Assembly (NCBI GenBank): GCA_034675505.1
Contig: JAUCDD010000027.1
Location: 96,043 to 160,042, forward strand
DNA: 64,000 bases
Origin: Melaminivora sp034675505
GTDB taxonomy: Bacteria; Pseudomonadota; Gammaproteobacteria; Burkholderiales; Burkholderiaceae_C
Direction of reading: 5' to 3'
Position 1 is the first letter of the stretch. Every line of letters begins with the position of its first letter. Below, piece by piece: positions 48,187 to 58,623 of this stretch. The translations under genes and the position numbers were made by a program. The notes below the pieces were generated by a model that was not told the origin of the DNA, searched no databases, and saw only the letters and a program-made list of their open reading frames with translations.

Positions 48187-48224
48187 CAAAACAAAACCGC
48201 CCTTTCGACGCATCGAAAGGGCGG
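48187..48224 (-). terminator. Terminator of the EF-hand gene
   Basis: CCGCCCTTTCGA and TCGAAAGGGCGG form a 12-bp perfect stem with a 4-base loop, followed on the minus strand by TTTTGTTTTG, 33 bases after the stop. Confidence 0.85.
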
Positions 48225-48256
48225 CCCGAGGTATCGGAACTTGCAGCGTTGCAGAC

Positions 48257-48493
48257 TTATGCTGGCAACTGGCCTGCTTCTTTGGCAGCCGCGATTTCGT
48301 CGGCGTCCAGAGCACCGCTCTGATCGGCGTCAGCCGCGTCAAAGTCAGCCTGGCTCAGGTCTGGGTAAGACACCAGCAGTTCCTCATAGGAATAGACCCC
48401 ATCGGCATTCGCGTCGGTCAGCGCGGTCTCTGCATAAACAGGAAGCGCTGCGAAAGCGGTTGCGGCAGCAAGGGTCAGGACGAGTTTGTTCAT
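48257..48493 (-). CDS. Small periplasmic EF-hand protein
   Basis: The 78-residue product has a signal peptide (MNKLVLTLAAATAFAALPVY, cut after YA) and one canonical EF-hand near the C-terminus, DADQSGALDADE. An incomplete calcium-loop-like segment, DANADGVYSYEE, precedes it. It probably binds calcium in the periplasm. GGAG precedes the start, and it has its own terminator. Function beyond calcium binding is unknown. The gap 48494-48768 upstream holds its promoter and that of the tRNA; no other gene seen. Confidence 0.85.
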   Translation of the reverse strand: MNKLVLTLAAATAFAALPVYAETALTDANADGVYSYEELLVSYPDLSQADFDAADADQSGALDADEIAAAKEAGQLPA

Positions 48494-48768
48494 TTCAGTC
48501 TCCAAAAAGACAAGTTACGGTCACAACGACCGCAGTCGAAGCCACCTCTGGCTTCGCGGCGGTAAGTGCGCCAAATCATGGCGCTTTTCCAGAGGAAAAA
48601 TGCGTTGGAACCCCGCGTCTCACAACGCCGTGATCGTTGTGGGTTCGGGTCTTTGCGCCGCTGCGTTTTCAGCGCAGGTCACCCGCCCTGCAGGTGATAA
48701 AAATCAGAGGACGGCATTTTTCCCCCTTGCAGGCAGGGCGACCTTGGCCTAATCACCCCTCACGGAGT

Positions 48769-48843
48769 GCGGGCGTAGCTCAGGGGTAGAGCATAACCTT
48801 GCCAAGGTTAGGGTCGTGAGTTCGAATCTCATCGCCCGCTCCA
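48769..48843 (+). tRNA. tRNA-Gly (GCC), copy 1
   Basis: The 75-base sequence folds as a cloverleaf: acceptor GCGGGCG/CGCCCGC, anticodon loop TTGCCAA (anticodon GCC), T-arm GTGAG-TTCGAAT-CTCAT, with discriminator T and encoded CCA. Confidence 0.97.
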
Positions 48844-48852
48844 ATAAAAGCA

Positions 48853-48876
48853 GACGGCCTTCGGGCCGTCTTTTTT
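48853..48876 (+). terminator. Terminator of tRNA-Gly copy 1
   Basis: GACGGCC-TTCG-GGCCGTC with a stable TTCG loop followed by six T, 9 bases after the tRNA. Confidence 0.9.
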
Positions 48877-49020
48877 ATGGCCCGCAATGCCGCTCTGAAG
48901 GCCCGGAGATCCCCAATGACAAGCGGCGGAATCGTGGCCCTGCGCCGCTGGATGACCCGGAAAAACTGCGCGACGGACTCTTGCAGCCGCCCGCGTCAGA
49001 TGTTAGGTCGCGACCATAGA

Positions 49021-49095
49021 GCGGGCGTAGCTCAGGGGTAGAGCATAACCTTGCCAAGGTTAGGGTCGTGAGTTCGAATCTCATCGCCCGCTCCA
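49021..49095 (+). tRNA. tRNA-Gly (GCC), copy 2
   Basis: It is identical over all 75 bases to the copy 252 bases upstream, including the encoded CCA. The DNA between them differs, and no gene is visible in it. Confidence 0.97.
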
Positions 49096-49123
49096 AGTCA
49101 CCACACCCCGGGGTGACACAGAC

Positions 49124-49150
49124 AAAGGCCGCCTTCGGGCGGCCTTTCTG
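49124..49150 (+). terminator. Terminator of tRNA-Gly copy 2
   Basis: AAAGGCCGCC-TTCG-GGCGGCCTTT is a 10-bp stem with a TTCG loop whose descending arm ends in TTTCTG. Confidence 0.8.
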
Positions 49151-49200
49151 CGTTGCAAGCGGCGCGCGGCAAGGGCGCGGATCTATCCGCGCAGGGCAAG

Positions 49201-49225
49201 AAAAAACCGGGCAAGATGCCCGGTT
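49201..49225 (-). terminator. Terminator of the complex I accessory gene
   Basis: AACCGGGC and GCCCGGTT pair around a 5-base loop, and the minus strand continues with a T-run. It lies 70 bases past the stop, with the tandem repeat in between. Confidence 0.7.
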
Positions 49226-49237
49226 GGTTGGTCGCCA

Positions 49238-49300
49238 GTCAATGGGATGCGGTCAATGGGATGCGGTCAATGGGATGCGGTCAATGGGATGCGGTCAATG
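49238..49300. repeat. 14-bp tandem repeat, 4.5 copies
   Basis: GTCAATGGGATGCG is repeated four times exactly and then once for half its length. The last half-copy contains the stop codon of the complex I accessory gene (49295-49297, minus strand), so the array lies in its 3' untranslated region. Confidence 0.95.
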
Positions 49301-49606
49301 CGTCCAGACCTGTTTGCGATTGGTCGCGAAATTCTCGGCATATCCGTTGGCACGAATAACCGCCGCGCGCACCTTGGGCTGCGAGACGTTATATTCCAGC
49401 ATTTGCGCCTTGGCATAGGCTTCTGCCTTGGCCAGCGTCGAAAACCGCAGCTTGACCTGCGTTTGCGTGTCGCCTGATCCGGTCCACCCCATCAACGGAT
49501 CCTGCACGCGGGACTCGCCCGGCGTGAATTCGAGCACCCATTGCTTGGTGCGAGCCGTGCCAGATTGCATGGCGTTGCGGGCGGGGCGATAGATACGGGC
49601 GCGCAT
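49295..49606 (-). CDS. Complex I accessory subunit, NDUFS4-like (ETC complex I subunit family)
   Basis: The 103-residue protein matches the family of the 18-kDa accessory subunit of NADH:ubiquinone oxidoreductase, kept in alphaproteobacteria and mitochondria. Typical text is MRARIYRPARNAMQSG, TKQWVLEFTPGESRVQDPLM, GWTGSGDTQTQVKLRF and the end FATNRKQVWTH. The start has GGAGG 6 bases upstream. It lies apart from the nuo cluster, as is usual. The stop codon sits in the last unit of a 14-bp tandem repeat. Confidence 0.93.
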   Translation of the reverse strand: MRARIYRPARNAMQSGTARTKQWVLEFTPGESRVQDPLMGWTGSGDTQTQVKLRFSTLAKAEAYAKAQMLEYNVSQPKVRAAVIRANGYAENFATNRKQVWTH

Positions 49607-49895
49607 GGCAAACCTCCGATAAGCGTGGGGCTTTATCCCCAATACCCGACGCGCTGACAAGCGCAAAGCGCCGCGCCGCTATCAGATCACGTTGCGAAAC
49701 CGTCCGTGGCACATCGTCACAGTGAATGACAGCTTGCTCTTGAACAAGAACAAAATAGGCACAATTGTAGAGGCACGCGCGCGCCCTGCGTTTCCCGGAG
49801 AGTTTGATGCACAACAACCGCCCCGACGTTCTGTCCGAGATGCCGATGATGCAAACCCCTGAGCGCAAGAAAAGCTTGAGGGGGGCAAGGCGTTT

Positions 49896-51992
<2,097 letters not shown>

Positions 51993-52096
51993 GATATTGA
52001 TTGGTAATTACTTTGTTCTTGACGCTATTGTATGACATTAAATGCCAGACATTATTTTCAGCCAACAGCCCGGCAATGGGCTGAATATCATACATT

Positions 52097-52636
52097 ATGG
52101 CAAACCCCGGGCTTTGGTGGCCGCGCGACATCGGAAATACAATGCTTGCCTTGAGCGAAAACGGCCCGCGGGTCGCGGTGGTTCTGGGGGCCGCGGTTTG
52201 GCCTGATGGGCGCCCTTCACCGACACTCCAAAGACGCGCGCAGCATGCCATTGCCTTGTACAAAGCTGGCGCGGTCGACCTGATTCTGGCCTGTGGCGGC
52301 ATCGGCAAACACCCACCCAGCGAAGCCGACGTGGTCCTTGAAATCTGCCGCGACGCCGGGATCCCGCCTACATCACTGGTGTCGGAGTCCCGGTCAACCA
52401 CGACGCGCGAAAATCTCGAAAATGCGGTGTCGATCTTGAAGGATCTCAAGCCCTCAGCCGTGGTGATTGTATCCGACCCCTATCACAAACCACGCGCCCG
52501 GCTGATCGCCTGGCAGGTGGGATTGCCGGCTGACGTCTCAACGCCGCGGGCCACGGCGGTCGGCCCACGGCAATGGCTGAAGCACAGCGGACGCGAGGCG
52601 TTTGCCGTGATCGCGACGCTGCTGCGTATTCGTTAA
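52097..52636 (+). CDS. YdcF/SanA family (DUF218) protein
   Basis: The 179-residue product belongs to the DUF218 family, whose members are linked to envelope and vancomycin-barrier functions and to exopolysaccharide or S-layer export. It shows VAVVLGAAVWPDGRPSPTLQ, LILACGGIGKHPPSEADVV, the SRSTTTRENL motif and IVSDPYHKPRARLIAW. No signal peptide is seen, so it may be cytoplasmic or start elsewhere; ATG 52142 is an alternative start. Its 3' end overlaps the next, convergent gene by 4 bases. Confidence 0.85.
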   Translation: MANPGLWWPRDIGNTMLALSENGPRVAVVLGAAVWPDGRPSPTLQRRAQHAIALYKAGAVDLILACGGIGKHPPSEADVVLEICRDAGIPPTSLVSESRSTTTRENLENAVSILKDLKPSAVVIVSDPYHKPRARLIAWQVGLPADVSTPRATAVGPRQWLKHSGREAFAVIATLLRIR

Positions 52637-53019
52637 CGCCAGATCTGCATGTTCACACTGGTGATCTGCTGACCATTCCAGCCATAGATATCCAGTTGCA
52701 CCCATGTCCCGCCCTGCACGATCAGATCGCGCTGATAGGGCGTGAAGGCAATGCGGGCCACGGCGCGCTCCAACGAGGCGCGGGCGTTGGCGTTGGCGAA
52801 CCACGGATCCCCGCCATCCCCCGAATCGCGCCGGTTGAAACGGTGAAAATTGGCGCGGTCCTGCCGGATGATTTGCGACGGCTCCCACAACCGCACGCCG
52901 CGCGAGTTGTTCAGATCCTGCGGGCCGATCCATGCGGAATACGACCCCAGAAACGACTGCGCGCTGAGCGGCGCCGCGGCCACCATGAATGCAAGCCCAA
53001 TGGCTAAAAGTTTACGCAT
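52633..53019 (-). CDS. Secreted protein of unknown function
   Basis: The 128-residue product has a clear signal peptide (MRKLLAIGLAFMVAAAPLSA) and an AGGAGGTG ribosome binding site. The mature part is rich in aromatic and Arg/Asn residues (FLGSYSAWIGPQDLNNSRGV, WVQLDIYGWNGQQITSVNM) and looks beta-rich. I do not recognise the family. A uspA-like gene lies immediately upstream on the same strand, so they may be co-transcribed. Confidence 0.75.
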   Translation of the reverse strand: MRKLLAIGLAFMVAAAPLSAQSFLGSYSAWIGPQDLNNSRGVRLWEPSQIIRQDRANFHRFNRRDSGDGGDPWFANANARASLERAVARIAFTPYQRDLIVQGGTWVQLDIYGWNGQQITSVNMQIWR

Positions 53020-53038
53020 TTAGACACCTCCTTGTTTA

Positions 53039-53455
53039 TCAGGTTTTAACGTTCAGCGGATGAGATGGACCGCGCAGGGCGCATGGCGTGCGACCCAAGA
53101 CGCCGTCGACCCCAAACAGCCCCGGATCGGAGCGATGTGATGCCATAACGATACAATCTGCCCCTTCGGCGTTCGCCCAATCGAGGATTGCGCGGCCTGC
53201 GTCGCCCTCGACGACTTCAACGCCGGCGCCGGGCAAATCCGCCGATTGCGCGCTCAGATCGGCCTTGATGGCGGCGATCAGCTCTTCTCGCCAGCCTTCG
53301 GGCATGTAGCTGATGGCGAAAAAGGGCACAGGATCCATGACGTGAAGCAGGGTGATACGGCCACCCGCCGCTTGCAGCGCCCTGGCTGTGGCCAATTCGC
53401 GCTTGGTGTCGAAACCCGGTTCATAGGCGACGGGAACGAGGATGTTGTGATACAT
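53039..53455 (-). CDS. Universal stress protein (UspA family), frameshift near the end
   Basis: The product starts MYHNILVPVAYEPG after a GGGAGG site and has the Usp fold landmarks (RITLLHVMDPVPF, ADCIVMASHRSD). The read frame ends in an atypical tail. Removing one base from the CCCC/AAA runs at 53110-53116 restores GSTASWVARHAPCAVHLIR, the expected Usp nucleotide-binding end, with a stop at 53053. A sequence error is therefore likely. The intact protein would be about 133 residues. Confidence 0.88.
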   Translation of the reverse strand: MYHNILVPVAYEPGFDTKRELATARALQAAGGRITLLHVMDPVPFFAISYMPEGWREELIAAIKADLSAQSADLPGAGVEVVEGDAGRAILDWANAEGADCIVMASHRSDPGLFGVDGVLGRTPCALRGPSHPLNVKT

Positions 53456-53570
53456 AGAAGCCTCCCTTTCTTCACGCCGAGAATAGCACGGCATGGTGAT
53501 GGTAACCTTGATACAAGTCAGTGGCCGGACGCGTGCCCGCGGTTTCAGACTCGGCGGCTTGCCCCGGACG

Positions 53571-53597
53571 AAAAAAGGCCCCGACGCCGCGGGGCCT
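53571..53597 (-). terminator. Terminator of the rhodanese gene
   Basis: AGGCCCCG and CGGGGCCT pair, followed on the minus strand by six T, 27 bases after the stop. Confidence 0.8.
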
Positions 53598-53623
53598 GAC
53601 CTTGGATTTTAGCGGCTTGCGCC

Positions 53624-54229
53624 TTAATTTCGGGGCTCGGTGACGGTCAGACCCAGCATTCGCCAGACCTGCATGCCGCCTCGGTAGTACGAAATCCGGT
53701 CGGCCGGATATCCGGCTTCGATGATCCGGCGGATCGCCGTTGGCGATTGGCCGCACCACGGGCCGTTGCAAAACAGCAAGACCGGACGCGCCTCATCGCA
53801 GATGAACCCGTCGAAATCGAGCTCGCAGCCAACCTCGGTCAACCGGTCGGCCATTTGCGTGTAGGGGATGTGCACCGCACCCGGGATCGTGCCGCCGCGA
53901 TAATCGGACTCGACGCGGCTATCGACAACGATCGTGTTCGGGTCCTGAAGCGCGGCCAGAACCTCCAGTTCGCCAACCGTGGTAACGCCCTCGGCGGGGG
54001 TCATCGGCTGAATGCAAAAGATCGGACACGGCCGCGAGGTACGCGCCCATTCACCCGAAACGACGTTGTCATTGTCTTGAATGCGGCTGATCTCGGCGGT
54101 TCCGGTATCCGTGACAACGGTCACCGAGGCGACATCGGCGGTGATATTCACTGGCTCGGCAAAGGCGGTAGTCGTCAAAACGGGCGCGACAAAGGCAAAG
54201 AGCGCCGAGGCGAGGGTTAAGCGGGCCAT
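53624..54229 (-). CDS. Periplasmic rhodanese-like protein
   Basis: The 201-residue product has a signal peptide (MARLTLASALFAFVAPVLTT, cut near AFA) and a C-terminal rhodanese domain: VVDSRVESDYRGGTIPGAVH and the active-site loop LLFCNGPWCGQSPTAIRRII with the catalytic Cys. Rhodaneses move sulfane sulfur. Its export suggests a periplasmic sulfur or redox role. ACAGGAG precedes the start. It is divergent from gyrA. Confidence 0.9.
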   Translation of the reverse strand: MARLTLASALFAFVAPVLTTTAFAEPVNITADVASVTVVTDTGTAEISRIQDNDNVVSGEWARTSRPCPIFCIQPMTPAEGVTTVGELEVLAALQDPNTIVVDSRVESDYRGGTIPGAVHIPYTQMADRLTEVGCELDFDGFICDEARPVLLFCNGPWCGQSPTAIRRIIEAGYPADRISYYRGGMQVWRMLGLTVTEPRN

Positions 54230-54435
54230 GATAAACTCCTGTCAGGGGACGAAAATTGACGGCAGATCGCACCCCCCATGACATAGGGACCGCCCCCACA
54301 TGTCAACCATGCGCTTTGCGACGATCCGAAGGCGCCGAAGGACATGCCGCCATTGCACCTGCCGGTAGGGTTCGGCTATAACACGGGCAACAAAATCTTG
54401 TGGATTGCGCCAGTGAGGCCCCCGGTGAACAGCCT

Positions 54436-57210
54436 ATGACCGACGAGACCGATACCCCGATTGAACCCAGCGACATGAAACCCAGCCAACCGGTGGTTTC
54501 AATCGTTGACGAGATGCGCACGGCCTACCTCGATTACGCGATGAGCGTGATCGTCAGCCGCGCGATTCCGGACCTGCGGGACGGGTTGAAACCGGTGCAC
54601 CGGCGCATTCTTTATGCGATGCACGAGACCAACAACACGCATGACAAATCCTATCGCAAATCGGCGCGTCCGGTCGGCGATGTGATGGGCAAATTCCACC
54701 CGCATGGCGACAGCGCGATCTATGACGCACTGGTGCGGATGGCACAGCCGTTCTCGATGTCGCTCAAGCTGTTGGATGGTCAGGGCAATTTCGGCTCGAT
54801 GGACGGCGATAATGCGGCGGCGATGCGCTATACCGAAGTGCGCATGGACAAGCCGGCCAACTTTTTGCTGGCGGATATCGACAAGGACACCGTTGATTTT
54901 CAGGACAATTACGACGGCAAAGACCGCGAACCCACGGTTCTGCCGGCGCGTTTCCCGAATATGCTGGTCAATGGGGCGGGTGGCATCGCGGTGGGTATGG
55001 CCACCAATATTCCGCCGCACAATCTGGGCGAAGTGATCGACGCCACCAAGGCGCTGATCGAAAACCCCGATCTGACCTCAGAACAGTTGATGCACTTTAT
55101 TCCGGCCCCGGATTTTCCGACCGGCGGGCAGATCATGGGGCGGGCGGGCGCGCGCAAAGCCTATCTTGAGGGGCGTGGCTCGGTGATCATCCGGGCGAAA
55201 ACCCATGTCGAGGAGCTGCGCAAGGACCGTTTCGCCATCATCATTGATGAAATCCCGTATCAGGTGAACAAATCCACCATGGTGGAGAAAATCGCCGAGG
55301 CGGTGCGCGACAAGCGTATCGAGGGGATCAGCCATGTTGCCGACGAATCCGACCGGATCGGCGTGCGCGTGGTCATCGAGCTCAAGCGCGATGCCACGCC
55401 CGAGGTGGTGCTGAACCAGTTGTTCCGCTTCACGCCGATGCAGGTCTATTTCGGCTGCAACATGCTGGCGCTGAACGGCGGACGGCCTGAACAGTTGATG
55501 CTGCGCGACTTTCTGACCAATTTCATTGCCTTCCGCGAAGAGGTCGTGACCCGGCGCACCGCGTTCGAGTTGAACAAGGCCCGCGAGCGCAGCCATGTCC
55601 TGTGTGGTTTGGCCGTGGCCGTGTCGAATGTCGATGAAGTCGTGGCGACCATTCGCAGCTCCAGCGACCCGGCCGACGCCCGCGAAAAACTGATCACCCG
55701 GCGCTGGCCCGCGGCGGATATCGCAGCTTATATTCGCCTGATCGACGACCCCAGCCACACGCTGAACGACGACGGCACCTATAACCTGTCCGAAATCCAG
55801 GCCCGCGCCATTCTGGAACTGCGTCTGCAACGGCTGACGGCTCTGGGCGTCAAGGAAGTCACCGACGAGCTGGAAGAACTGGCGGGCAAGATCAAGGATT
55901 ACCTTGATATTCTGCGTTCGCGCACCCGCATCATGGCGATCATCACCGACGAGCTGGACGAAGTGCGCACCGCTTTCGCCGTCCCCCGCCGCACCGAGAT
56001 CATCGACTGGGCCGGTGACATGGACGACGAGGATCTGATCGAGCGCGAGGATATGGTCGTGACGATCACCTCGGGCGGCTATATCAAGCGCACGCCTTTG
56101 GCCGATTTCCGGGCACAGAACCGGGGCGGCAAGGGCCTGTCGTCGATGTCGACCAAAGAAGATGACGTCGTCACCACATTGTTCGTCGCGAACACGCACA
56201 CGCATCTGTTGTTCTTCACCACCGATGGCATGGTTTACAAACTCAAATGCTGGCGCTTGCCGCTGGCCGGGCGCAACGCACGCGGCAAAGCGATGGTGAA
56301 TATCCTGCCAATCCCGACCGGCGTGTCGATCGCCGCCCTGATGCCGGTCGATGCGCCCGAGGAAGAATGGGACGATCTGCAGATCGTCTTTGCCACCTCG
56401 GCCGGGGATGTGCGCCGCAACGCCTTGTCGGACTTCACGAATGTCATGCGCAACGGCAAGATCGCGATGAAATTGCCCGAGGGCGTCGAATTGGTGAATG
56501 CCCGGATCGCCGACGCCAATGACGACGTCATGCTGTTGACCGCGCAAGGCCGCGCGATTCGCTTCCCGTCCACCGATGTCCGGGTCTTCAAGGGCCGTGA
56601 TTCGACCGGCGTGCGCGGCATTCGACTGGGCAAGGCAGATCGCGTCGTGTCGATGGCCGTGATCCGCCACTTCACCGCGGACCCACAAGACCGCGCCGCG
56701 TATCTCAAGCAACGCCGCCTGTTGGCCGGGTCGGTTGACGAGGTCGAGGTGGACACCGACGAGGACGACACCGTCGAGGCCGGGTATCTCAGCGCCGAAC
56801 GCTATGCACAGATGGCCGCCGCCGAGGATCTGATCCTGACGATCACCTCGGGCGGCGCGGGCAAATTGTCGTCCTCGCATGATTACCCGGTGCGCGGGCG
56901 TGGTGGCCAGGGCGTCATGGCAATGGACCGGGCGATGCGCGGCGGCGATCTGATTGCCTCTTTCCCGGTCGTCGAGGGGGATCAGATCATGCTGGCCACC
57001 TCGACCGGCCAGTCGATCCGCGTGCCGGTTGATCAAATCAGCTTCCGGTCGCGCTCGGCGGGCGGCGTGCGGGTGTTCAACACCGGCAAGGGTGAGGTTG
57101 TCGTGTCGGTGGCGCGCGTGGCCGAATCCGAGGCCGACGACGTCGCGGACAAGGCCGCAGACGCAGAGGCCGCGAACAACACCGCCGTGATCGACACCGC
57201 GCCAGAATAA
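54436..57210 (+). CDS. gyrA: DNA gyrase subunit A
   Basis: GyrA is the DNA-cleaving and -rejoining subunit of gyrase, which makes negative supercoils. The 924-residue product has the catalytic Tyr in AAAMRYTEVRM, and the C-terminal pinwheel includes the GyrA box QNRGGKGLSS. The quinolone-resistance region reads HPHGDSAIYDALVRMAQ, with Ser and Asp at the positions of E. coli Ser83 and Asp87, the sensitive state. The start is taken at ATG 54436; GTG 54400 is in frame but atypical. The C-terminus is acidic (VAESEADDVADKAADAEA). Confidence 0.97.
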   Translation: MTDETDTPIEPSDMKPSQPVVSIVDEMRTAYLDYAMSVIVSRAIPDLRDGLKPVHRRILYAMHETNNTHDKSYRKSARPVGDVMGKFHPHGDSAIYDALVRMAQPFSMSLKLLDGQGNFGSMDGDNAAAMRYTEVRMDKPANFLLADIDKDTVDFQDNYDGKDREPTVLPARFPNMLVNGAGGIAVGMATNIPPHNLGEVIDATKALIENPDLTSEQLMHFIPAPDFPTGGQIMGRAGARKAYLEGRGSVIIRAKTHVEELRKDRFAIIIDEIPYQVNKSTMVEKIAEAVRDKRIEGISHVADESDRIGVRVVIELKRDATPEVVLNQLFRFTPMQVYFGCNMLALNGGRPEQLMLRDFLTNFIAFREEVVTRRTAFELNKARERSHVLCGLAVAVSNVDEVVATIRSSSDPADAREKLITRRWPAADIAAYIRLIDDPSHTLNDDGTYNLSEIQARAILELRLQRLTALGVKEVTDELEELAGKIKDYLDILRSRTRIMAIITDELDEVRTAFAVPRRTEIIDWAGDMDDEDLIEREDMVVTITSGGYIKRTPLADFRAQNRGGKGLSSMSTKEDDVVTTLFVANTHTHLLFFTTDGMVYKLKCWRLPLAGRNARGKAMVNILPIPTGVSIAALMPVDAPEEEWDDLQIVFATSAGDVRRNALSDFTNVMRNGKIAMKLPEGVELVNARIADANDDVMLLTAQGRAIRFPSTDVRVFKGRDSTGVRGIRLGKADRVVSMAVIRHFTADPQDRAAYLKQRRLLAGSVDEVEVDTDEDDTVEAGYLSAERYAQMAAAEDLILTITSGGAGKLSSSHDYPVRGRGGQGVMAMDRAMRGGDLIASFPVVEGDQIMLATSTGQSIRVPVDQISFRSRSAGGVRVFNTGKGEVVVSVARVAESEADDVADKAADAEAANNTAVIDTAPE

Positions 57211-57235
57211 TCCCGGCGCCGATCACAGGTTTATC

Positions 57236-57264
57236 GGGGCGGTCAGCGGCCGCCCCTTTTCTTT
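57236..57264 (+). terminator. Terminator of gyrA
   Basis: GGGGCGG and CCGCCCC pair around a 7-base loop, followed by TTTTCTTT, 25 bases after the stop. Confidence 0.8.
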
Positions 57265-57291
57265 GGCGCCGCCCATCGCTACATCATCCCC

Positions 57292-58623
57292 ATGACACAC
57301 ACACTTCATATCGTCGGCGGCGGCATGGCCGGATCCGAGGCCGCATGGCAAGCCGCACAGGCGGGCGTCCGCGTCGTGTTGCACGAAATGCGACCCAAAA
57401 TCGGCACATTCGCGCATCAAACCGGCAATTACGCCGAGATGGTCTGCTCCAATTCCTTCCGCTCGGATGATGACGAGCAAAATGCCGTCGGCCTCCTGCA
57501 TTGGGAAATGCGCGCCGCCGATGGCTTGCTCATCGCCATGGCCGATGCGCATTCCCTGCCCGCCGGCGGGGCCCTCGCCGTGGACCGCGACGCGTTTTCC
57601 GAGGCCGTAACCGCCCGCTTGCGCGCCCATCCGCTGATCAGCTTCGAGGAGGACGAGATCACGCAACTGCCCCGGGATGGGCACTGGATTTTCGCCACCG
57701 GACCGCTGACCTCGGACGCGCTGGCACAGGCGATCCGTGCGGAAACCGGCACCGAAGCGCTGGCTTTTTTCGACGCCATCGCGCCGATCGTGCATTTCGA
57801 CACGATTGACCAATCCAAAGCCTGGTTCCAGTCGCGCTATGACAAAGGCGACACCGAGGCCGAGCGCAAAGCCTATCTGAACTGCGCGATGGACCGCGAC
57901 CAATACGAGGCGTTCATCGACGCCATTCTTGCCGCGCCCAAAGCCGAATTCCACGAGGGCGAAACCGCGGGCTATTTCGACGGCTGTCTGCCCATTGAAG
58001 TGATGGCCGAACGCGGTCGCGAGACGTTGCGCTTTGGCCCGATGAAGCCGATTGGCCTGACCAATCCGCACAATCCCGACCAGAAAGCCCATGCTGTCGT
58101 GCAGTTGCGCCGCGACAATGCGTTGGGAACCCTGTTCAACATCGTCGGTTTTCAGACCAAGATGAAACACGGTGCCCAAACCGAGGTTTTCCGCATGATC
58201 CCCGGGCTTGAAAATGCCGGGTTCGCGCGTTTGGGGGGCATTCATCGCAACACATTCCTGAATTCCCCGACCTTGCTTGACACGCAGATGCGATTGAAAT
58301 CGCAGCCGAATTTGCGATTTGCCGGGCAGATCACCGGGGTCGAGGGCTATGTCGAATCCGCAGCGATGGGGTTGGTTGCCGGGCGGTTGGCGGCGGCGGA
58401 AATCCTTGGCAGGCCGCTCTGTGCACCGCCACGCGAAACCGCAATGGGCGCGTTGATCGCGCATATCACGGGCGACGCTGACGCCAAAACCTTTCAGCCG
58501 ATGAACGTCAATTTCGGACTTTTCCCGCCGATTGACGCCAAAGGCGGGCGGCGTGGCCGCAAGGACCGCTACAAAGCCTATACCGACCGCGCCAAGCAGG
58601 ACTTCACCGCGTGGCTGGGCTGA
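57292..58623 (+). CDS. trmFO: tRNA (uracil-54-C5)-methyltransferase, folate-dependent (TrmFO)
   Basis: TrmFO makes ribothymidine at tRNA position 54 using methylenetetrahydrofolate and FAD. The 443-residue product opens with the FAD-binding GGGMAGSEAAWQAAQAG and has EMVCSNSFRSDD, YFDGCLPIEVMAERGRETL and the C-terminal LFAGQITGVEGYVESAAMG-type block (here RFAGQITGVEGYVESAAMG). Length is normal. The stop overlaps the gluQ start by 13 bases. Confidence 0.96.
   Translation: MTHTLHIVGGGMAGSEAAWQAAQAGVRVVLHEMRPKIGTFAHQTGNYAEMVCSNSFRSDDDEQNAVGLLHWEMRAADGLLIAMADAHSLPAGGALAVDRDAFSEAVTARLRAHPLISFEEDEITQLPRDGHWIFATGPLTSDALAQAIRAETGTEALAFFDAIAPIVHFDTIDQSKAWFQSRYDKGDTEAERKAYLNCAMDRDQYEAFIDAILAAPKAEFHEGETAGYFDGCLPIEVMAERGRETLRFGPMKPIGLTNPHNPDQKAHAVVQLRRDNALGTLFNIVGFQTKMKHGAQTEVFRMIPGLENAGFARLGGIHRNTFLNSPTLLDTQMRLKSQPNLRFAGQITGVEGYVESAAMGLVAGRLAAAEILGRPLCAPPRETAMGALIAHITGDADAKTFQPMNVNFGLFPPIDAKGGRRGRKDRYKAYTDRAKQDFTAWLG

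Noticed and set aside
49238..49300. Tandem repeats as a CRISPR array
   Set aside because: The 14-bp units abut directly without spacers, and no cas genes are near.
49730..49760. SOS box upstream of uvrB
   Set aside because: Two GAAC half-sites are only 2 bases apart and do not match the N7 spacing of the alphaproteobacterial operator.
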